A DNA stretch of 64,000 nt from positions 1 to 64,000 of the forward strand of contig OY969917.1 in assembly GCA_963704565.1 (NCBI GenBank), given 5' to 3'. A program made the translations under genes and the position numbers. This document shows, in pieces, positions 17,538 to 25,951 of the stretch; position 1 is the stretch's first letter, and each line of letters opens with the position of its first letter. The notes under the pieces were generated by a model. It was not told the origin of the DNA, ran no database searches, and was given only the letters and a program-made list of their open reading frames with translations. Source of the DNA: Rhodoblastus sp963704565. Its GTDB lineage: Bacteria > Pseudomonadota > Alphaproteobacteria > Rhizobiales > Beijerinckiaceae.

Positions 17538-18209
17538 TTACTTCTTGAGATAGGGTTCGAGCAGTTTGTCGAGCGCGTCGGGGGGAATTTCGCCGGTCTT
17601 CTTGTCGCCGTTGATGAAGAAGGTCGGCGTGGCGTCGATGCCGAATTTCTGCGCGGCTTCGTTGCGCATGCGGTCGATCTTGTTGAACAGGGCCTGATCG
17701 TTGAGGCAGGCGTCGAATTCCTTTTGCCCCATGCCGGTCATTTTGACCGTGTCGCGCAAGGCGTCCAGCGGCTTGTCGACATAGGCCCAATGCGGCTGCT
17801 GCGCGAACAGCAGCTCGATCATCGCCTGGCGCTTGTCGCCCGAGCAGCGCGCCAGCATGGCGGCGGCGGCGGCCAGCGGGTCGAGCGGGAATTCGCGCAT
17901 GGCGTAGCGCACCTTGCCGGTGTCGATGAAATTCTTCTTCAGGACCGGAAAGACCTCGGTTTCGAAACGCGCGCAATGGCCGCAGGTCATCGAGGCATAT
18001 TCGACGATGGTGACCGGGGCCTTGGGGTCGCCGAGCCAGACATCGGGCAGGGGCTGTTCGGCCATCAGCAGTTCGAGCGACACTTTGCCCGCGTCCGGCG
18101 CTTTCGGCGCGGCGGCCGGCTGGGCATGGGCGGCGAAGGGCGCCAGGGAAAGAGCGGCGCCGAGGCCGAGCAGATGACGGCGCGTCGCGCCGGAGCGGAA
18201 AAGAATCAT
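17538..18209 (-). CDS. DsbA-family thiol:disulfide oxidoreductase, exported
   Basis: 223 residues. An N-terminal export signal with twin arginines (TRRHLLGLGAALSLAPFAAHA) suggests Tat or Sec export to the periplasm. The mature domain has the thioredoxin-fold active site MTCGHCARF (Cys-Gly-His-Cys) and the cis-proline loop ATPTFFING. The open frame begins 26 codons earlier, but MILFRSG at 18209 starts the signal peptide. In related genomes this protein sits in mutY-DUF721-dsbA-smc; here gcvPA follows instead of smc. Confidence 0.9.
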   Translation of the reverse strand: MILFRSGATRRHLLGLGAALSLAPFAAHAQPAAAPKAPDAGKVSLELLMAEQPLPDVWLGDPKAPVTIVEYASMTCGHCARFETEVFPVLKKNFIDTGKVRYAMREFPLDPLAAAAAMLARCSGDKRQAMIELLFAQQPHWAYVDKPLDALRDTVKMTGMGQKEFDACLNDQALFNKIDRMRNEAAQKFGIDATPTFFINGDKKTGEIPPDALDKLLEPYLKK

Positions 18210-18305
18210 GGAGCGAGCCTGCCTGAGAAAAAGGACGGGACATTCATATACATTGCCGCGGCGAGTCGCAAAGCCGCGCCGCCGCAATGCACAAGGATAT
18301 GGCGT

Positions 18306-18815
18306 TCAAGCTTTGCCGGCCGGGCCGCGCAGGGCGCGGGCGCCCAGTTCGACCAGCGCCTTGCGCAAGGTTTCGTCCGCGACGCCGGCCACCGCCTGTT
18401 CGGCGCGGGCGAGGGCCTGGGCGTCCGGCGGGGCGGGGCGTCGAGGGCGCGCCGCGCGGGTCAGCGGGCCCTGGCGAATCGCGATCCTGCCGACCGCGCG
18501 CCAGCCGAGATGGGCGTTGACCCGGGCGATGAGCTGGGGCGCCTCATGCTGGACGTCGAGCGCCATGGCCCCGGTGACGCGCAGGACCAAAGTCGCCGGC
18601 TCGACGACGAAATCGTCGGCGCGCTTGGCGGGGCGCGGCGGCCATTGCAGCTTGATCGGCTCGGAACAGGCGGCGATTCGCTCGCCGACAATGTCGTCCC
18701 AGTGCAGAATGAGGCTCGACTGGCTGAAGCCGAGCTTGGCCAGGACCGGATCGACCGCGCCGCCGACGAGATCGGCGAGCGGAACGAGGCGGGACTTTTT
18801 CGGGTTCGGCGGCAT
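18306..18815 (-). CDS. DUF721 / DciA-like protein
   Basis: About 169 residues with the DUF721 core: PLADLVGGAVDPVLAKLGF, the ILHWDDIVGERIA motif and SEPIKLQWPP. DUF721 includes DciA, the loader or recruiter of the replicative helicase in bacteria lacking DnaC. The tail after the core is Arg/Ala-rich and disordered-looking. The start is uncertain: ATG 18815, ATG 18836 and TTG 18848 are in frame and none has a clear ribosome-binding site. The longer versions overlap the first bases of mutY. Confidence 0.8.
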   Translation of the reverse strand: MPPNPKKSRLVPLADLVGGAVDPVLAKLGFSQSSLILHWDDIVGERIAACSEPIKLQWPPRPAKRADDFVVEPATLVLRVTGAMALDVQHEAPQLIARVNAHLGWRAVGRIAIRQGPLTRAARPRRPAPPDAQALARAEQAVAGVADETLRKALVELGARALRGPAGKA

Positions 18816-18834
18816 GAGCCATTGTGGGAGGGTC

Positions 18835-19920
18835 ATGAGCAAAAGCAAAGCGGAAATCGGCCGGAAATTGCTCCGCTGGTACGATTGCGCCCGGCGCGAC
18901 CTGCCCTGGCGCGCGCGGCCGGGCGAAAGGCCCGATCCTTACGCGGTCTGGCTCTCCGAAGTGATGTTGCAGCAGACCACGGTCGCCGCCGTCGGGGCTT
19001 ACTTCCTGAGATTCATGAAGCTTTGGCCGTGTGTGAAGAATCTGGCCGAGGCGCCGGCCGAGGCTGTGATGCGGGCCTGGGCGGGGCTGGGCTATTATGC
19101 GCGCGCCCGCAATCTCCACGCCTGCGCGCGCAAGGTGGCGTCCGAATATGGCGGGCGTTTCCCCTCCGAGGAGGCCGAGTTGCGCCGCCTGCCGGGGGTG
19201 GGGCCTTATACGGCGGCGGCGATCGCGGCCATCGCCTTCGACCGGCCGGCGATCGTGGTCGATGGCAATGTCGAACGGGCGATGGCGCGGCTGCGGGCGC
19301 TGGAGACGCCGTTTCCCGCCGCCAAAAAGGCGATTCCGGGCCTGGTCGCCGAAATCGCGCCGCGCGCGAGGCCGGGAGATTTTGCCCAGGCGATGATGGA
19401 CCTCGGCGCGACAATCTGCACGCCGCGCAATCCCGCCTGCATGATTTGCCCGCTGAACGCGGATTGCGCGGCGCAAAAGCTGGGCGCGGCCGAAAAATTT
19501 CCGGTGAGGGCGGCGAAAAAGCCGCGGCCGCTGCGGCGCGGCGCGGTTTTCTACCTGCGCCGCGCCGATGGCGCCGTGCTGACCCGCACCCGCCCGCCGC
19601 GCGGCCTGCTTGGCGGCATGGAGGCGTTTTTCGGAACCGACTGGGGCGAAGCGCTCCCGGCCGAAGTCTTGGCGCCGATCCCCGGCGTGAAACTGGCCCT
19701 GGCCGGGGAGATCGACCATGTTTTCACCCATTTCGCGCTGAAACTCGCGGTTTTCGTGGGCGAGGCGCCGCGCCGGGCGAGGGCGCCGGATGGCGGGCGC
19801 TGGCGCGGCGCGCAAGATATGGCGGCCGCCGCGCTGCCGAGTGTCATGCGCAAGGCGGAGGCGCGAGCGCGGAAATTTCTTGCGCGGGCGGTCTTGCCTG
19901 ACGCGCGGATCGGTCCATGA
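18835..19920 (+). CDS. mutY: A/G-specific adenine glycosylase
   Basis: 361 residues. It removes adenine mispaired with 8-oxoguanine. The N-terminal HhH-GPD domain contains the catalytic Glu42 in WLSEVMLQQTTV, the hairpin LPGVGPYTAAAIA and the Asp of VVDGNVERAMARL. An iron-sulfur cluster is bound by the Cys-x6-Cys-x2-Cys-x5-Cys series in CTPRNPACMICPLNADC. The C-terminal third is a NUDIX-like domain that reads the 8-oxoguanine. The start at 18835 has GGGAGGG just upstream; the open frame extends 209 codons earlier without homology. It is divergent from the DUF721 gene. Confidence 0.95.
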   Translation: MSKSKAEIGRKLLRWYDCARRDLPWRARPGERPDPYAVWLSEVMLQQTTVAAVGAYFLRFMKLWPCVKNLAEAPAEAVMRAWAGLGYYARARNLHACARKVASEYGGRFPSEEAELRRLPGVGPYTAAAIAAIAFDRPAIVVDGNVERAMARLRALETPFPAAKKAIPGLVAEIAPRARPGDFAQAMMDLGATICTPRNPACMICPLNADCAAQKLGAAEKFPVRAAKKPRPLRRGAVFYLRRADGAVLTRTRPPRGLLGGMEAFFGTDWGEALPAEVLAPIPGVKLALAGEIDHVFTHFALKLAVFVGEAPRRARAPDGGRWRGAQDMAAAALPSVMRKAEARARKFLARAVLPDARIGP

Positions 19921-19939
19921 TGCGGTTTCGGAGGCGGAC

Positions 19940-20209
19940 ATGGCCAGGACGCGGGGCGACAAGCCGGAAGTGGAGCTGACCGAAGGCGCGATTCGCGTCA
20001 GCTGGCGGGGGCGCGTCCGCACCATATTGCCGGCGCAGCCGCCCCCAGGCTGCGACGAGGCGGCGGATTTCATCGTCATGCTCGACGAAATCGTCTGCTG
20101 GGATCCGCCCGACGACGAGACCGAGATAGAGATGAATGAATTGCAGAAGATTCTCGAAGCCATAGACGACGCCTTCGACCATCTGGGGCTCGATGTAACC
20201 TATGAATGA
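19940..20209 (+). CDS. small Imm74-like protein, function unknown
   Basis: 89 acidic residues. The pattern EGAIRVSWRGR followed by ADFIVMLDEIVCWDPP and a C-terminal helix plus strand (LQKILEAIDDAFDHLGLDVTYE, in two pieces) resembles the Imm74 family of polymorphic-toxin immunity proteins. No toxin gene adjoins it. The ATG at 19940 lies 20 bases after mutY and five after GGAGG, so it may share the mutY transcript. The family call is from pattern memory and moderate at best. Confidence 0.6.
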   Translation: MARTRGDKPEVELTEGAIRVSWRGRVRTILPAQPPPGCDEAADFIVMLDEIVCWDPPDDETEIEMNELQKILEAIDDAFDHLGLDVTYE

Positions 20210-20376
20210 TGGGGAGTCTGTTGCGCTCGCTCTGGCCTGCGCCAAAAGCTCGCGCAAAGGCTTGGTGCGCCCGCTCTGGCGTACGCCAACCGCTCCCGCG
20301 AAGGGGAGGCTCAGGCTTTCCCAACCGGGATGAGGCCTGCTAAAAGACGCGCGCGCTTTCGCGGAGACCAAATGCG

Positions 20377-21267
20377 ATGAAATGGGAAGATTTTCGTCAG
20401 TCCGACAATATCGAAGATCGTCGCGGCGACGGTCCGATGATGGCCGGCGGCGGCTCGTCGGGCCATCTCGGCCTCGGCGCGATGATCGTCCTCGGCCTGA
20501 TCGGCTACGCCTTCGGCGTCGACCCGCGCGTGCTGATCGGCGGCGCCGAAATGGTCAGCCAGATGAGCGGCGGCGCCCAGCAGCAGCAGGTTTCGACCCC
20601 TCGCCAGATGGGCGCGCCCAAGGATCAGATGGGTCGCTTCGTCGCCGCCGTCCTCGCCGAGAACGAGGACGTGTGGAAGGACGTGTTGCCCGCCCAGACC
20701 GGCGTGCAGTTCAAGCCAGCGCCGATCGTGCTGTTCAACGGCGCGACCCGTTCGGCCTGCGGCGCGGCGAAGTCGGCGATGGGGCCGTTCTATTGCCCGC
20801 TCGACAAGAAGATCTATCTCGACACCTCGTTCTTCCGCGACATGCAGACCAAATATGGCGGCGGCGGCGATTTCGCTTACGCCTACGTGATTTCGCACGA
20901 AATGGGCCACCATATTCAGGACCTGCTCGGCATCCTGCCCAAGGCCCAGGCCGCGCAGCAAAGCGCCTTTTCCGGCGCCAAGGCCAATTCCATTTCGGTG
21001 CGGATCGAATTGCAGGCCGATTGCTTCGCCGGCGTCTGGGCGGCCAACGCCAACGAGAAATGGCAGGTGATCGAGCCGGGCGACGTCGAAAAGGCGATCA
21101 ACACCGCCCAGGCGATCGGCGACGACCGTCTGGAAAAGGCCTCGCGCGGCTATGCGGTGCCGGATTCCTTCACCCACGGCACATCGGCCCAGCGCCAGCA
21201 ATGGCTGGAGCGCGGCTTGCAGTCGGGCAAGATCGCGGATTGCAATACGTTTGCACAGGCGAATTAG
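20377..21267 (+). CDS. neutral zinc metallopeptidase, YpfJ family
   Basis: 296 residues, anchored by one N-terminal membrane helix (GAMIVLGLIGYAFGV, about 33-50). The zinc site is VISHEMGHHIQDLLG (HExxH), with the downstream acidic segment ELQADCFAGVWA giving the third ligand region. GPFYCPLDKKIYLDTSFF is a characteristic family block. It probably acts in the periplasm on unknown substrates. GGAGA lies upstream of the start. It is a single gene, with 167 non-coding bases before it. Confidence 0.92.
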   Translation: MKWEDFRQSDNIEDRRGDGPMMAGGGSSGHLGLGAMIVLGLIGYAFGVDPRVLIGGAEMVSQMSGGAQQQQVSTPRQMGAPKDQMGRFVAAVLAENEDVWKDVLPAQTGVQFKPAPIVLFNGATRSACGAAKSAMGPFYCPLDKKIYLDTSFFRDMQTKYGGGGDFAYAYVISHEMGHHIQDLLGILPKAQAAQQSAFSGAKANSISVRIELQADCFAGVWAANANEKWQVIEPGDVEKAINTAQAIGDDRLEKASRGYAVPDSFTHGTSAQRQQWLERGLQSGKIADCNTFAQAN

Positions 21268-21342
21268 CCGGGCCGCGTCCCCTCGGTGTCAATTAATGCA
21301 CGGTCACCGAAACCTAGTCTTTTGGTTTCTAAAGGAGCTTCG

Positions 21343-21702
21343 ATGCGCGCGGCACTTTCGCTTTCACTCGTGCTCCTGAGTGCTGGGCCGACCCTGGCTC
21401 AGGAGATTACTGATCGAACCGGCTGCGCCGTCGCCGTGCGCGCCTACGACACCAAGGATCTTGCCACCGTCGCTGCCGTCAATACGTTCATTGAGAGCGA
21501 GATGCAGGCGCTCGACGCCCATCACACCGATAACGGCGAGGCGGGCATCATTGCCGGCATGAACGATCAGCAGATCGCAACCCTGGTCGCGGCCGCGATC
21601 GGCTATTGCCGCCGGAGCCCGAAGGCGACGATCTACAACGAGACGTACCAGCTTTACGATGGCGTACGCGGCTTGGCGATCGACGCCGGACAAGCGAAAT
21701 AA
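21343..21702 (+). CDS. small exported protein with two cysteines
   Basis: 119 residues. A clear signal peptide (MRAALSLSLVLLSAGPTLAQ) is followed by a helical domain with Cys in TGCAVAVRAY and in GYCRRSPKA. That spacing allows a disulfide, as in small HdeA/HdeB-type acid chaperones, but the similarity is too weak for a name. AAAGGAG sits five bases before the ATG at 21343; the open frame begins 19 codons earlier. It probably resides in the periplasm. Confidence 0.75.
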   Translation: MRAALSLSLVLLSAGPTLAQEITDRTGCAVAVRAYDTKDLATVAAVNTFIESEMQALDAHHTDNGEAGIIAGMNDQQIATLVAAAIGYCRRSPKATIYNETYQLYDGVRGLAIDAGQAK

Positions 21703-21754
21703 AGCCATCGCGATCGGGGTTACGGGGGTTACGGGGTTACGGCGACAGTCCGCA

Positions 21755-22219
21755 TTATTCGTCTTGCTCGGTCTGCAAGCCGGGCGACCAGCCGGGCGGG
21801 GCGAGTTCAAAATCTGAAAATTGGAAGGCCGGCGCGACGACGCAGCAAACCAGCATCCAGGCGCCGAGACTTTTCGCGGCCTGCCACGCGTCTTTCGGGA
21901 CGACGGCCTGAAAACTTTCGCCGGCGGAAAGGTTGGGGCCGAGGCGGATGCGCTCGGGCCTCCCGCCGTCGCCGGCGATTTCAAGCGCCAGCGGCGCGCC
22001 CGCCTGCCAGATCCACAGTTCGGCGGCGTCCACGCGATGCCAATGGGATCGTTCGCCCGCCGCAAGCAGGAAGAAAATGCTGGTCGCGGCGCCGCGTCCG
22101 CCGCCTTCCGGCGCGTCGCGCCAGATTTCGCGAAAAGCGCCGCCTTCGGGATGCGGGGCGAGGCCCAAGGCCTCGCGCACGATCCGCGCGTCGAGCGCCG
22201 GGTCGCGCAAGTCGATCAT
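21755..22219 (-). CDS. cupin, DUF985 family
   Basis: 154 residues. LGLAPHPEGGAFREIWR is the DUF985 signature, followed by ATSIFFLLAAGERSHWHRVD, where His residues would bind metal in a cupin barrel, and AELWIWQAGAPL. Structures are known for the family but not a settled function; sugar or NDP-sugar-like ligands are suggested. The start at 22219 is eight bases downstream of the radical-SAM gene stop, so the two are co-transcribed. A longer frame starting at 22393 overlaps that gene and is not used. Confidence 0.85.
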   Translation of the reverse strand: MIDLRDPALDARIVREALGLAPHPEGGAFREIWRDAPEGGGRGAATSIFFLLAAGERSHWHRVDAAELWIWQAGAPLALEIAGDGGRPERIRLGPNLSAGESFQAVVPKDAWQAAKSLGAWMLVCCVVAPAFQFSDFELAPPGWSPGLQTEQDE

Positions 22220-22226
22220 GCCGCGA

Positions 22227-24047
22227 TCATTCCGCCGCTGGCGCGGCCACATCCGCCGGTTTATGGGCCCCCTTGCGGATCGCCTCGTCGCGCTTCTTGC
22301 GCGCCAGAGCCGCTCCGCCGCCCGAGGTGGCCTGGTAGAGCGCCATGTCCTCGAATTCCTCGGCGTTCTGCGGCGCGACCGCGATGTCGGCATAGGTCAG
22401 GCGATCCGGCGCCTCGATCGCTTCCCGCATGAACCGGTCGAATTTGCGGATGGTCAGCCAGTAGCCCAGGGCGTTGCGCAAAGTCTTGAGCGCATAGCGC
22501 GGGTAGAAAACAAGCGGGTTTTCCAGTTTCATGCCGGGGCGCCGGTCCCTGCGGAATTTCAGCCGCAAGGCGCCGCCCTCCAGCGGATGCACGCCCTCAT
22601 ATTTGATCATGAGGTGGAACATCAGCAGCTTGGACTTCAGCGACTTCATCGAGCGCAGGCCATGGACGGCGGAGCGCCGCAGCACGGTCTTCATATGGTC
22701 ATCGGTGTAATAGGCGGTCCAGGCGTCGCGATAGGCGTCCTCCCATTCGATGTCCGACATTTTCGGATGATGGGTGACGCGATGGTTGAGATCGTATTTG
22801 TTGAGGTCGGGGTCCATCCAGACGCCCTTGGCGAGCGAGCGCTGGTGGTCCTCCGAGCCGGGCAGGGGGGTGAGGAAGAAGAATTCGAGAATGTCGAGCG
22901 GGAGCTCGCGTTTTATGATCTCGACATCGCGCAAAATGCTTTCCTTGGTGTCGGCGGGAAAGCCCAGAATGTAGCCGGCGGCGGTGTGGGCGCCGTGGTC
23001 GCGCCATTTCTGCAGCATGACGCGATATTCGGTGATCTTGTTCTGGCGCTTCTTGGCCTCGATCAGATTGTCGGGGTTGATGTTCTCCAGCCCGATGAAC
23101 ACGCGGTTGGCGCCGGCGCGGGTCGCCTTTTCGATGAAATTCGGGATCTTGTGGCAGAGCGTATCGACCTGGATGGTGAAGCCGAAAAACATGCCTTCTT
23201 CTTCCCGCAGCTTGATGATGCGGTCGAACAGCTGCTCCCATTGCGCGTTGCGGGCGAAATTGTCGTCGGTGATGAAGAAGCGGTTCACGCCCTGCGCCTG
23301 GTTCTCGCGCAGGATGCGTTCGAGATCGTCGGCGTTGCGGAAGCGGCTCTTGCGGCCCTGCACGTTGATGATGGTGCAGAAGGAGCACTGATAGGGACAG
23401 CCGCGCCCGAAATCGAGGCTGGACAATTTGCCCATGGTGCGGCGGACGCGGGCGCGCGGCAGGATCGGCAGGGGCTCGCCTTCGAGCGAGGGCAGATCGT
23501 CGAGATAATTATAGAGCGGCTGGAGCTTGTGCGCGAAAGCATCGAGCAAAAAGCCGTCAAAGCGGTGATTTTCCGACTCGCCGGCGAAGAGCGAGACGCC
23601 GAGCGCCTGCGCCTCGCGGATTTCCGGCGGCAATTCGGGAAGCATGGCGAGGCAGCCGGACACATGGAAGCCGCCGATCCCGACTTGCAGCCCCTCGACG
23701 CGGAACATGCGCGCGAGATCGAGCGCGCGGGGAAACTGGTTCGACTGCACGCCGACCAGACAGACCACGCCGTCGCCGCCGGCCTCGCGCACCGTGGCGG
23801 CGATTTCCTTGGGAAGGATGCGGGTGTTGGTCTCGTCGAAAGTGTGGAGCCGCAACTCGACGTCAGGGCCGAGAATTTTGCGCTGCGCGGCGTCCTGCGC
23901 CAGGCCATAGATGCAGGCGAGCGTATTGGACGGGATAGCTGAACGCAGCCATTGGATTGGATAGCCCTGGTCGTCGTAATGCGTGGGTTTGATCAGCACG
24001 ACGTTGAAGACGCGGCCAGTTATTTCTTGGGTGGACGCGGACGTCAT
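22227..24047 (-). CDS. B12-binding-domain radical SAM protein
   Basis: 606 residues. An N-terminal cobalamin-binding-like domain (about 1-190; VCLVGVQSNQ, GGFHVSG) precedes the radical SAM core. The core has the cluster motif RGCPYQCSFCTI (Cys-x3-Cys-x2-Cys) and GLENINPDNL in the barrel. A C-terminal helical region (about 430-606) follows. Relatives act in hopanoid, chlorophyll or methyl-transfer chemistry; the substrate here is unknown. AGGAG five bases upstream fixes the start at 24047, although the frame is open for 227 more codons. A cupin gene follows on the same transcript. Confidence 0.88.
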   Translation of the reverse strand: MTSASTQEITGRVFNVVLIKPTHYDDQGYPIQWLRSAIPSNTLACIYGLAQDAAQRKILGPDVELRLHTFDETNTRILPKEIAATVREAGGDGVVCLVGVQSNQFPRALDLARMFRVEGLQVGIGGFHVSGCLAMLPELPPEIREAQALGVSLFAGESENHRFDGFLLDAFAHKLQPLYNYLDDLPSLEGEPLPILPRARVRRTMGKLSSLDFGRGCPYQCSFCTIINVQGRKSRFRNADDLERILRENQAQGVNRFFITDDNFARNAQWEQLFDRIIKLREEEGMFFGFTIQVDTLCHKIPNFIEKATRAGANRVFIGLENINPDNLIEAKKRQNKITEYRVMLQKWRDHGAHTAAGYILGFPADTKESILRDVEIIKRELPLDILEFFFLTPLPGSEDHQRSLAKGVWMDPDLNKYDLNHRVTHHPKMSDIEWEDAYRDAWTAYYTDDHMKTVLRRSAVHGLRSMKSLKSKLLMFHLMIKYEGVHPLEGGALRLKFRRDRRPGMKLENPLVFYPRYALKTLRNALGYWLTIRKFDRFMREAIEAPDRLTYADIAVAPQNAEEFEDMALYQATSGGGAALARKKRDEAIRKGAHKPADVAAPAAE

Positions 24048-24181
24048 TCCGTCTCCTTTGCTCAAGCGCAACCATAAACATCGATTACAATGGATTGCCG
24101 CGACCGACCTTAAACGATCGGGCGCGGCGAAGATAGAAGCGAGGGCGCGATTTTCGGATCGCCGCCGGTTCGATGCGGACG

Positions 24182-24721
24182 CTATACCATTTTTTGCGCG
24201 CGAATGTTGAGTGTTTGACGGATTTTGAGGCGCCGGATCATTTGCTCGAAGTCGCGCGGGGCCTGGCTGGGCAAGGCTTGGTCGCGCAAGGCGGCGCGCG
24301 GCGCGAAGGCGCCGACCGTCCGCGCCAGCGACGGCGCGAGCCGCGTCATCATCGTGTCGGGCGCGCGGCGCAGCAGCGCCCCGCGAAAGCCGTCCGCGCG
24401 CAGGAGATCGCCGGATTCCTCGACAAAACCCTGGAGCGGCGCATAGCCGCCTTCGAGAACGAAGACCATATGGTTTCGCGCCTGGGCGATGGCGCGCGCC
24501 AGCCCTTCCTGCATCGAGGAGGCTTCGACATGGGCGCAGCCGGCATGGTCGGCGATTTCGGCGAGATTGTCCCCGGCGGGGCCGACGATCAGAGCCTCGC
24601 GGACGATCCCTTCCACCGCGGCGCGCACCAAAGCGGCAAGGCTGCGGGCCACGGCCTCGGCGGCGCGCGGGGCGGGCGCGGGCGCGTCGAGCGAAGGAGA
24701 AAGGACGATGGCCGTGACCAT
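24182..24721 (-). CDS. glycosyltransferase family 2-like short protein
   Basis: 179 residues. The pattern VARSLAALVRAAVEGIVREALIVG, ADHAGCAHVEA and ARAIAQARNHMVFVLEGG follows the N-terminal Rossmann-like half of small GT2-like proteins known from Hyphomicrobiales. No DxD metal motif is visible and the C-terminal part is short and basic, so it may be inactive as a transferase. The start at ATG 24721 avoids an upstream extension that lies in the divergent promoter region. Confidence 0.6.
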   Translation of the reverse strand: MVTAIVLSPSLDAPAPAPRAAEAVARSLAALVRAAVEGIVREALIVGPAGDNLAEIADHAGCAHVEASSMQEGLARAIAQARNHMVFVLEGGYAPLQGFVEESGDLLRADGFRGALLRRAPDTMMTRLAPSLARTVGAFAPRAALRDQALPSQAPRDFEQMIRRLKIRQTLNIRAQKMV

Positions 24722-24835
24722 GGCGCATGGCTTTAGCCTGTTTTGCCGCTTTGGCAAGCGGCTTGACAAATGGTTAATGTTCGCTAATTGTTCTCGTCCC
24801 TGATTTGTTCTCGGCTTTGTTTCTGAGCAGCGCCC

Positions 24836-25948
24836 ATGGCTTCCCTGGCCTCGCATCCCGCCTTATGTCCCGCGCCGGGCGCCGTCTCGCCCTCGCGCCG
24901 TCGCGGCCGATCCGCCACAAGCAATCCCTCCGGCCGTTTCGAGAAACACCAGCGCGTCGATCTCGACGACGGCTGGGGCGTGCTGGACGATTTGCCGCCC
25001 TTCCGGACCGAGATCGTCCATGAAAAGCCGCGCACGCTGATCACCCGCAACGATTCGCCGGACATCGCCTTCGAGCGCTCGATCAATCCCTATCGCGGCT
25101 GCGAGCATGGCTGTATCTATTGTTTCGCGCGGCCGAGCCACGCTTTTCTCGGCCTTTCGCCGGGGCTCGATTTCGAGAGCCGGCTGTTCGTCAAGGATGG
25201 CGCGGCCGACGCCCTGCGGCGCGAACTGGCGGCGCCGGGCTATCAGCCCAGGGTGCTGGCGATCGGGACCAATACCGATCCCTATCAGCCGATCGAACGC
25301 GAATATCGGGTGATGCGCGGCGTGCTCGAAGTTCTGGCCGAGACCAATCATCCGGTGGCGATCGTCACCAAATCGGCGCTGGTGCTGCGCGATCTCGACC
25401 TGCTGGCGCCGATGGCCGAAAAGGGTCTGGTCAAGGTCGCGCTTTCGGTGACGACGCTCGACCGCGAGCTGGCGCGGGCGATGGAGCCGCGCGCCGCCAC
25501 GCCGTCGCGCCGGCTGGCGGCGATCGAGAAGCTTTCCCAGGCCGGCGTGCCGACGGCGGTGATGGTCGCGCCGGTGATCCCCGGCGTGACCGACCATGAA
25601 ATCGAGACCATTCTCGCCCGCGCTTATGCCCATGGCGCCCGCGAGGCCGGCTATATCCTGCTGCGCCTGCCGCTGGAGACGCGGGATCTGTTCGCCAACT
25701 GGCTGCTCGAACATTTCCCCGACAAATATCGCAAGGTGCTGGCGCTGCTGCGCTCGACCCGCGACGGCAAGCTCTACAATTCCGCCTGGGGCAAGCGCAT
25801 GACCGGGACCGGCCCCTATGCCTGGACGATCGGCCGGCGCTTCGAACTGGCGAGCGCAAGGCTGGGTTTAAGCGAGACGAAGGTCCGGTTGCGGACCGAT
25901 CTTTTCACGCCGCCGGAGCGCGGCGAACGCCAGTTGAGCCTGTTCTGA
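24836..25948 (+). CDS. PA0069-family radical SAM protein
   Basis: 370 residues, SplB-related. The cluster motif is YRGCEHGCIYCFARP (Cys-x3-Cys-x2-Cys), followed by family blocks IGTNTDPYQPIE, VTKSALVLRDLD and the C-terminal RQLSLF. Members are iron-sulfur radical SAM enzymes of unsettled function, distantly related to spore photoproduct lyase, so nucleic-acid repair is a guess. The first 30 residues are Ser/Arg/Pro-rich and poorly conserved. A TTGACA-like element lies at 24763-24768 upstream. Confidence 0.9.
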   Translation: MASLASHPALCPAPGAVSPSRRRGRSATSNPSGRFEKHQRVDLDDGWGVLDDLPPFRTEIVHEKPRTLITRNDSPDIAFERSINPYRGCEHGCIYCFARPSHAFLGLSPGLDFESRLFVKDGAADALRRELAAPGYQPRVLAIGTNTDPYQPIEREYRVMRGVLEVLAETNHPVAIVTKSALVLRDLDLLAPMAEKGLVKVALSVTTLDRELARAMEPRAATPSRRLAAIEKLSQAGVPTAVMVAPVIPGVTDHEIETILARAYAHGAREAGYILLRLPLETRDLFANWLLEHFPDKYRKVLALLRSTRDGKLYNSAWGKRMTGTGPYAWTIGRRFELASARLGLSETKVRLRTDLFTPPERGERQLSLF

Positions 25949-25951
25949 GCT

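Noticed and set aside
15287..17548. Open frame of 753 codons opposite gcvPB and gcvPA
   Set aside because: Antisense shadow of two well-supported genes; no start signal or motif.
22227..24728. Longer frame for the B12-type radical SAM gene (833 codons)
   Set aside because: The upstream 227 codons are low-complexity antisense to the GT2-like gene; AGGAG before ATG 24047 marks the true start.
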